DNA from: Polytrichum commune
Taxonomy: Eukaryota > Streptophyta > Polytrichopsida > Polytrichales > Polytrichaceae
Assembly: GCA_950295325.1 (NCBI GenBank)
Contig: OX485803.1
Location: 3,534,001 to 3,598,000, forward strand
Direction: 5' to 3'
DNA length: 64,000 bases
This document shows positions 56,331 through 64,000 of this stretch, piece after piece. A program made the translations under genes and the position numbers. Positions within the stretch are counted from its first letter, which is position 1. Each line of letters starts with the position of its first letter. Under the pieces are notes generated by a model. That model was not told where the DNA came from. It was given only the letters and a program-made list of their open reading frames with translations, and made no database searches.

Positions 56331-57069
56331 TTATTGAGCACATAGTCCAATCTCATTGTAATGTGTGTCTTTTTACTGTCCACTCTTAACGATGAGACTT
56401 GCCATATACCATTCAAATGGAGGTGACCAATATTGAAGAGTAATCACATAATTTCCGAATACATTATATAGATTTGTGACAAACATGTAGTATGTATGCA
56501 AGTGAGTTCTATTGAAAAAAAATTATAAATAATCAAGAGTTTCAATTTGTGGGACTGTTTACACTAAAGTGATTGGGAGCTCAAAGAGAGGAACCTTCTC
56601 ATTGAGAGGGAGCCTTATACACATGCTTGTTCACTCAAATCCACTTTATACTTGACCTTTTCACCATGCTTACAACCCTTAGGTGACACGCGCCATGTAG
56701 AATGACTACGACAATCAATTGATCAAAACCCTAAATTACCCTCTCTCAAGAAGAATGTCAACAATTTGAGCTCCCATTTTGTGGGCCCCAAGCCAATGAT
56801 CTTTTCAAGCATTCTTTGACTTGTCATGAATACTTCTTTGTTTCCCCCATGATATCTTACTATGAGCATGGCCACTTTCCACTTGCTCAAAGTATTTAGA
56901 GCTAGAATTTAGTCAAGCTCTCAATAGTTTGAGCTTTGGACGAAACCTCATCAACTCCAAGTGTTAACCTCCCAAAAATTACGAGTTCAAGCTCTATTGT
57001 AAGGAGGGACTTGTACTTGATTGCCTCAAATGCTCAAAACCGCGATGTTTTGCTCAATTCCCATGCCAT
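56331..57069. other. Unrecognised sequence
   Basis: No feature noticed. Confidence 0.4.
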
Positions 57070-57425
57070 TAAGGTAGACGTGCCTAATTTGGTTGCTTCC
57101 CTTAATCAAACACCTTTTTTTTTATTGGTATATGTAATTTGATGTGGCTCCAAAAATGAATACCCATAAGACAAGTGTTTAAGAGAGATTGGACTGCGTG
57201 CTCAAAATTTGATAATCATTCTAAACATAATTATCAACATATATTAAGATCATTTAATGAACACGACAATCCTCACTTTGATAATAATATAGATTACGAG
57301 GAAAAGGGTACAACCTCAATTTGGATTTGCTAACCATCTTGTACTAATTGCATGCTTGCTATCGTAGGAGAAGTGGAGTAGTTGGAAAAACTAACCATTT
57401 AAGACCCATCTCCCTTAAAAATCTC
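57070..57425 (+). repeat. Dispersed repeat family A, copy 3
   Basis: Has the family start GTAGACGTGCCTAATTTGGT, which copies 1 and 2 lack, then AAGAGAGATTGGACTGCGTG, GGATTTGCTAACCATCTTGT and TAAGACCCATCTCCC. With copy 4 it gives the longest version of the family (about 350 bp). Confidence 0.7.
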
Positions 57426-57889
57426 ACCACCGTGTACCATAGCCCGAATTTCAAAACTTTGTCTGCTAAATCGAAACATGGCGACTCACTCAAGGGCTCC
57501 AATACAGCTCCTCGCTAAAACATAAGTGTTCACGTGCCGTGAAGAAGACTCATTCTTCACTAACTGCATTGAACTTATGAGAGGTGTGGCACCCACAAAT
57601 AGTGCACACTACACTAAGATTAGTTGTCAATAGATCATCCACTAGTGCTACAGCTGGAATGAATTAGTCTCCACCGCTGCCTGAAAGAATTTCCCACCTC
57701 TTGAATCATCACCTGATTTTTATCAGCTATGTCTGCCAATGTAACTGTAGAGGGCACTCTTTTTTATCTTTACTGGTGCTGGAATGTTGTTTCCATGTAG
57801 GATATAACTGGTCTTGACCAATCTAAGAATGACACGTGGCGGGCTTGAGGGGAATTTTTTGTCAGAATAGAGAGATCTCTCCACACCAA

Positions 57890-58915
57890 TGTCCGGGGAG
57901 AACCGGTATTTAGTGTAATGGTGGTCAATTGGTTTTGTGAAAAATCCGGTTGAATTGGGAAAGTGGAGGATGTGAAACCGATGCTTTTTAAAAAAAAACA
58001 GATTTCAACTGGCGACCATTTTGAGGAGGAGGATTTTTACCCGGATGAATTGTGAAATAGGTGGATTTCATCTGGTTTGATTCATCTAGGGCCGGATATC
58101 ATCTGGTTCTAGGGTGTAGGTTATGTGTTCGTTGTAGGCTTGTAGCGATTTGGTGAATGGCGGATAAGCGAAGCTTTTGCTTCGTTATTGCATTTCATTG
58201 TTGACGGCTAGCGTTTAGAATGTATTATGCGTGTCTCTATGAAAGATCTTTGTGGTGATCTTGATAACGTACCTATGGAAGCCATAGCTTTATGGAGGAA
58301 CTCTACAAAGTTTAGATGGTTATTTCCACATCCACAGAGACACCTTTCATGACATTTTCCTCTTGAAGGTGAAGATGATATTGCTGATTTTGACTCTAAC
58401 AATTGATGAATTTCATTTTTGTATATAGTATGGTATGTTAGGCTATTCTTTTATCATGTTGTGGTCTCAAATCTAATATGAGGTTTTAAGACCGAGGTAT
58501 GACAGAAGAGGAAATCCATGGCCATCAACCGGTTGATGGATTATTTCAAGCTCAACTCCTGCTATGGATAAATTGTTCATCATTGTTGTTGTTTCTTGTA
58601 TGTAATGAACTGTTGATCATTGTTGTTGGATGTTGATATCATTACATATTATTGTTGTATGTTGATATGTTCATTGGACGTTGTTGTTGAATGGTGTATA
58701 TTGTTTCTAGATATAATTTTGCTACATTGGAAACCGGCTTACTTATCAATGCCCAAGTTTTTGACCAGTTGTCATTACAATGAAGAGGAAATTAACCGGC
58801 ACTTGAAAAAAAGTATAGGATATTGGCCGGTCCAAATTAATAGCAACAAGTTCATAACCGGTCAAATCCTGAAAAAACCAGTAGAAGTTGTGAAGGGGCG
58901 GATTTTAGCTGGTTG
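57890..58915. mobile_element. Probable DNA element with CCGGTT subterminal repeats
   Basis: CCGGT/ACCGG words cluster at both sides (57899, 57947, 58092 and 58525, 58733, 58795, 58828, 58857), together with TTCAACTGG/TTCATCTGG variants. The left AATTGGTTTTGTGAAAAATC and inverted right ACTGGTTTTTTCAGGATTTG correspond. Such subterminal motif clusters are typical of transposase-binding regions. No target duplication or transposase was found; exact ends unknown. Confidence 0.45.
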
Positions 58916-58919
58916 AGCT

Positions 58920-61082
58920 CAAAAATCTCCCAAACCCTGCTCCACACTTCAAAATCAACAAGCACAGGAAGGGTTTTGGTACTAACACCAACAAGGAACT
59001 AACACCTACACTATCGACCAGAGTCATACATCTAACCTCCAAAGGACTGACAGACCCAAAATTGGTTGTAGATAGCTTTGTATTTTGCAATGATGTTGCG
59101 ACCACTTGTACTTGGAGTGTCCATCATTCTCTTGTAAATGCCTCAATACTCTTGTACCTTAGATGTAGCTTTGAATAGAGGTATACATTCATGCGTGCTC
59201 ACACATACTTGGGGAGGGAGTGTTATCACACAAAAGTTAGCGACATGTCTTAATCTTGAACATGTAAACTCACGTGCAATTCTCAGAGACTGTTACCCCC
59301 AACAAATCAACAATCATATGCATGTGTTCAAAAATAGTCATGAAAAAAATTCTCAATTGAACTAGCACTTGTGAAGGACTCCCAAGGACTACCCATACAA
59401 CAAACCTCATACACAAATACAAATAGTGCGCAAAAAATGGCATGGTCCTTTAGGACTTAAGGGCTTCAAATGATTAAAGAGGGTTCAAATGATTTTGGGT
59501 TCGGTGTTGGTTTTGGGTTCAATTGTTGCAAGGAAGTTGTTGCATCCCAATTGACATTATATCCTAGAGGTGCCAAAACTACTACATTTCTGCACATAAC
59601 TTGCTAGTGTACTATGGGTAAAATTTAGAACATATAAGGTCTGTGGGCCTTATGTGGTCAATCTTCTTAATCAGACGCTTGTATTTGAGCGGTATACATG
59701 TGGCAAGGCCTGTAGTTAAGAAGAAACACCAGATAGACACATGGCATTGCACTGCAATACTCTTTGCTCAATATGTAGATACAAGTCTAGGTTTAATAGT
59801 TAGCACAATTGGGAGGGCATATGGGGTCACTGGAAGAGAAAGACAATCTTTGTTTTGACCTCATATAACTCGTGTCTCAACTTTGGTTCTGAAACAACTT
59901 GCAATGACAATCTTCGCAATTCGCATTTGCGAACCGGAGGAGATAATTCCCGACTTGATCCAGCAGCCGAAGAATCAGGAAGTTTTGGCTTTATCAAAAT
60001 AAAATGTTTATGTTTGACGACGACGAAAACAATTTAGGATGGGAGGAGGGAACTGGCTACAATCTGAGACTGGCTTGCAGGGAGCTGAGGTAACTCCAGG
60101 GACTGCAGGAGGTCAAAAGGTGTGCTTTCTTCCTCTTGGAAGCAATGCATGAATCATGTATAATCTACAGGTCCAATTTGGACCAACTTTGCACTGCCTT
60201 ATGAAGAAGATTGACAGCCCTATATGAAACAACTGTTCCTCAACATATTCTATCTTCTCATTACATTTCCCTATGTCAAGTGAGCCCCATTAGCTTCAAA
60301 ATCTCATGTAACTGCCATATTCTGAGCTTCTCCCTCCTTCGTCACCTCCTGCCTCTACTGTTGAGGAACAAAAGCTAATTGCTAACAGATAGCTCACTAA
60401 ACTCTCGTGTTTGTACAGGACTTTGAGCCTGTGGCGCCCTGCCTTGCACCGTTCACTCAACTTGCTACCGTCAACGGCCAACTGTTTTGGAACTTTAGAA
60501 TGGTGACTGCGTGACCATCCATCCATGCAATCCCCGTTCACAATTTCCAAAAATATATACCTGACTAGTTTGGACCCACGCCATCTTGGCCTGTTGCACC
60601 CGTGCAAATGAATTAATATCCAAGTCCATCGCCGAACAATCCACTCAACATGCAGCCGCCAACAGCTGGCCGTTTTGGAACTTTGGAACGGTGACTGCGG
60701 CATCGTCCACACCCACCCGCCCTCGCCGTCGGTTGCCAAAATGTATACATGATATGATATAGATAGGTGAGTACAGATTCTATATCCAACAACATCATAG
60801 CTCATGTTTTACTAAGCTCCGGGCCGACAACCTAAAATGCGTCATTTGCAAACCGACTGTATTCACCAACAAAGGACTGCAAATTCTACCTGCGGACTGC
60901 TCGTGATAAAAAAAATTGGCGAGAAATCCTTCTCTCGAGACAGACAACCCTAATCACAACCTGAGAGCACAAGACAGGTCATGGGCTCTCAAATAGTGAT
61001 AATTTATGTCGATCAACAATTGGAGTTGGTGGAGTTGGTGCTATGAATTCTTTTTCTTTTCTTTTTGAGCTCTCGGTAGGGT
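58920..61082. other. Sequence downstream of the IRX14-like gene
   Basis: Family-A fragment at 59655-59760. A segment near 60445-60530 is duplicated at about 60637-60722 (CCGTCAACGGCCAACTGTTT versus CCGCCAACAGCTGGCCGTTT). The 169-codon minus frame 60296-60805 spans that duplication and shows no recognised domain. Part of 60300-61082 may be the 3' UTR of the gene; no clear poly(A) signal was fixed. Confidence 0.4.
59655..59760 (+). repeat. Family A fragment
   Basis: CTTAATCAGACGCTTGTATTTGAGCGGTAT… and the following ACACCAGATAGACACATGG correspond to 63530-63620 in copy 4. Confidence 0.5.
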
Positions 61083-64000
61083 TTAGGTCCCTCTTCCCTG
61101 CACAGATTCGCGTCGCCTTCTCCTTTGTTTGGGCTTTGATGCCCTACCGCTGCTCTTGAGGGTGCTTTGTAATTTTTCCGTCCGAGGTATGATTTGATGT
61201 ACCACGGGTTCCTTGCCAACTGGAACCCCCACATCCGCCTTAACCATAGGAGCCCTAATATTATCAAGTGGTGCATCATCCACAGTGGGGCGATCCGGAG
61301 CCAAAAGGGCCCAGGCCGGAGAATTGTTAGAATGAATGACCCATGGTGTGCGCTTGGCGGGTACCACAACTTGAAGTTGCCGATCAACTACCCACCTGGA
61401 TAACAAGTTTAATTTGCAAAAGGTGTCAATGAATAATCACCTTCTTGGTGCACACTTACATAAACCCGTTGTATGTAAATTGGCATCAATAGTGTGCACA
61501 GGACTACCTAAACCCTAATTTCATGTCTCTGATATTTCAAAACTGTCTTTGGTAAAAAAGGGTAGGATGCAGCGACCATCTTATAATGTTCAATGATACA
61601 ATGATTTAAGAAGATAACACCTTGTAGGGTGGTCTTTGAGATTTCAAAATGCCAGCCACGGAAGATGGATGTACTGAGTGGATGGGACGCCCCGCTGTCT
61701 TACGAAACTAAGAAGATTCATGTATGGGAATTAAGAAGTGTAACTATGACTTTTGGTCCGGAGTTGGTTGTTTCTGCATGTTGCATGTTTGGAGGTAGTG
61801 TGGAGGTTTGAACTCATAACTTTCTATATAAAAGTTCGTTGGGGTCGAACTCCGAGTCATTTTGGCATGCCAAAGAAGTCCTCAAATGAGTTTGGCCCCT
61901 CAATGAACCCGAATAGAATGCTCTTCATTGCAATTCATACACTACCTCCAAGGATGCACCATCACAAGTGGAAAGATTTTTTTTGGTTTTGCATGCAAAT
62001 CAAACAACCAGTGGAAAATCACAGGGGACCAACTCCCGTGAAAAAGGCCCATCGAGTTAAAAGGACAACTCTACACTAGCAAATTGCGATTCAGGAACAC
62101 AAGTCAAAATTTACATTCAAAAGTTGAGAGGTGGAGAATTGTCCTTACATGGAAGGGTGCTTGTTGCGCGCGTCTGCTTCCACTCGCGCCCACCACATCA
62201 ATACTTTCGTCCCACAACTACCTAAAGGCTCCACCAAAGACTCAGATTCCACAATATCTCGAACATCCAGCAACCCTACCCCATTAGCCCAATCATCCCA
62301 CATGTTAATCCATGATGGCCGATTGATGCCATTATCGTCCCAAAGAGCCTTTGCATTTATAGCAAACCCTGCCCATTCTAGCCCTTGTAATGATTTCTCT
62401 TCTCCTCTCAGCTTCCCATCCTCAGGTATATGCCACCCAGTGATATTTCCAAGAGCATTACAAACAGGTCCTTGAATTCTTGTGATGTATCCCTTAGATA
62501 CATTATTTTTCTCACTTTGAGAGTCAATCACTTCAGTCTCCAATTTCAGGTCTTCCACGTAGCTGTGATCTGCTGTTTCGGAGGCAAGATTAAGATGGCC
62601 CATTCTAGTATGAATCAGCGTCCCTATGGAAAAAGCACCAACCCATTGGACACTTTGCACTTCATCAAAAAGTTGGAGGCTGTGAATGTTGCCTTCCTCA
62701 ATAAACATCACTATTCCCTTCCATCTCTGATCTCGTATGTACCTGTTTCAAATATTAGATCATCACATGTTAGATGCAGACTTATACTCAAATAGTTTTT
62801 CCTCTTTCAATTCATCAGCATGATCCTAATTGTCAATATAAGTAACTTCACTTTTTGAAGTAAATAAATTTTCTACAGGGTGACATTCAACACAGCACAT
62901 TGGAGTGATTGAGGTGATAGTGTTTTCTTTTCTTTTTTGGGGGGGATGGGGGGGGGGGGGGGGGTTATTGCACATACTAATGCAAAGTGTCATGTGGTTA
63001 CCCTAATGGTCAAATTCTTGACCATTATTTGTAACCTAGGCAAAGGCCTCATAATAGGGCAAGTGCCACTATGTATCAGGCCAATACCACTATTTCTTAT
63101 AAACAGTGTAGTCCTCCAAGGATAAAGCTTTTGAGGGTAGAATGTCAAGTTTAATCAAGAATCTAATTTTTTTTCACAACCACACCTATCAAAAGTACCT
63201 CATTTACCACAATAGAAAACTATTTAAATTTCCACCCATAGTCTTGGAAAGACAACGGTGCGTCTCAACATGAACTTGAGAAGAAAAGAAAAAGAAAATT
63301 AGCTCAGCCTTAAGACATCCTGAGCGCCTGAGTGTTTCTCTAGAGTTGATTTCCTTAGCAATCCCGCATTGCGCTTCCTGCTTAATACCGAACTACAGTT
63401 TCCACGTGGAGTCTGAATGGATCTTGACCCATGTAAGATTACCATTTGGCCCCAGAAAAATTCCAAGATAGTGATACTTTGAAAGCCATTGAGCCGGGAA
63501 GCTATAATTCGGGTAGATGTGCCTAATTTGGATACTTATCTTAATTGGACATCTGTATTTGAGTGATACGTGGTTAGGTGTAGCTCCCTAAAGAACAGAT
63601 ACCAAAAAGGCGCCATGTGTACTATGTGCAACAAAAAGTGCAAAACGCACATGTGGAGAATAGGTCAGTGGTCCAAGAATTGGTACTGCTAACCATCTCG
63701 TAGTAAACGCGTGTTTCATATCCTAGGAGAAGTGGGCTAGTCAGGAAGAGTAACCCTTTAAGACCCATCTTCCTCATATGTTGCAATTTTTCAATGAAGC
63801 TTGACTGATTATTCCATGTGTTTCATGAAGTGATAATTAAATTACGCAAACAAACGATTACAATTCCCCACACATGACACACCTGAGCCCTTCGATTCGC
63901 ATCCGCGTCTCCACCTTCGCCTGCTCCTCAGGATCATAAGGCATGCCCTCATTCCAACCCAAATGCACCAACCTCTCCACCTGTGCATTTTGTAGCAACA
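61083..64000 (-). CDS. IRX14: IRX14-like xylan glycosyltransferase (GT43), 5'-partial
   Basis: C-terminal half of a GT43 protein of the IRX14 type, a Golgi type II membrane protein that elongates the xylan backbone together with IRX9- and IRX10-type partners. Exons on the minus strand: 63883-64000 (continues off the window), 62149-62742, 61083-61395. Introns 62743-63882 and 61396-62148 begin GT and end AG, and both junctions keep frame (AG|G = Arg; AT|G = Met). Diagnostic motifs: RMRIEGLRYIRDQRWKGIVM across the first junction, GNIHSLQLFDEVQSVQW, QGPVCN…GWH, LEWAGFAINAKALWDD, SLVEPLGSCGTKVLMWW and WVVDRQLQVVVPAKRTPW, then a Lys/Arg-rich tail before the stop at 61083. The metal-binding acidic motif expected before SNMHS is Glu-Glu-Gly here. 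No stops interrupt it. Confidence 0.9.
62948..62964 (+). repeat. Poly(G) run in the first visible intron
   Basis: 17 consecutive G after GGGGGGGAT, inside the intron of the IRX14-like gene. Confidence 0.9.
63508..63775 (+). repeat. Dispersed repeat family A, copy 4, intronic
   Basis: GTAGATGTGCCTAATTTGGA, then TGTATTTGAGTGATACGTGG, then CTAACCATCTCGTAGTAAAC and TAAGACCCATCTTCC. It lies in the 1,140-bp intron of the IRX14-like gene, antisense to it. Confidence 0.65.

Noticed and set aside
60296-60805. 169-codon minus-strand frame as a small gene
   Set aside because: It covers a local sequence duplication, lacks a recognisable domain, and overlaps another frame of similar quality.
61013-61387. 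124-codon minus frame as the coding frame of the last exon
   Set aside because: The overlapping frame 61083-61395 continues the GT43 sequence (PAKRTPW) through a matching splice junction; this one is its shadow.

Overview
The window is nuclear DNA from a seed plant, most likely a flowering plant with a large, gene-poor, AT-rich genome. The only host gene I can defend is at the right edge: the 3' half of an IRX14-type glycosyltransferase family 43 gene (xylan backbone synthesis) on the minus strand. It has three exons with matching splice phases and TE-filled introns. Nearly everything else that can be identified is transposable-element DNA of several classes and ages, often nested. No rRNA, tRNA gene, CRISPR array or prokaryotic operon structure is visible.

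Layout. 1-3855: an old, heavily mutated Ty3/gypsy chromovirus (protease, RT, RNase H, integrase, chromodomain, PPT, 3' LTR). 3856-13610: a mosaic of short dispersed repeats, called here families A, B, D and H, with a 139-bp hairpin MITE, a pogo/Emigrant-type MITE (12229-12706) and minisatellites. 13610-22210: mostly unrecognised sequence holding a hAT-like TIR element (15624-16125), a palindromic GCACC/GGGTGC minisatellite, a GC-rich stretch, a family-E element and a Ty1/copia 3' fragment. 22214-22439: a tRNA-type SINE with a 13-bp target duplication. 23000-28100: family F copies, a second 139-bp MITE and a LINE-like zinc-finger remnant. 29344-36988: a complete Ty3/gypsy element whose 745-bp LTRs differ at one base although its genes are broken. 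38119-38810: an 86-bp tandem array with a 172-bp higher-order pattern. 38866-41011: an apparently intact Tc1-type transposon with a DD34E transposase. 43393-44584: a three-level nest of MITEs. 46280-48345: a degenerate Ty1/copia element. 49686-52713: a Mutator-like element with very long inverted arms built from a repeated coding-like unit and a 9-bp target duplication. 52723-61082: unrecognised sequence, family-A copies and one CCGGTT-rich element. 61083-64000: the IRX14-like gene.

The most unusual item is the Tc1 element. It has 218-bp terminal inverted repeats differing at 4 positions, a TA duplication and an open 349-codon transposase with D161, D251 and E286. From general knowledge, plant mariner-like elements are DD39D and DD34E Tc1 elements belong to animals and fungi, so cross-kingdom transfer should be tested. 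The host gene is also worth a look: the acidic DxD-type metal site expected in an IRX14-type GT43 is replaced by Glu-Glu-Gly.

All family names A-H are labels made for this window from sequence comparison by eye. No database was searched.
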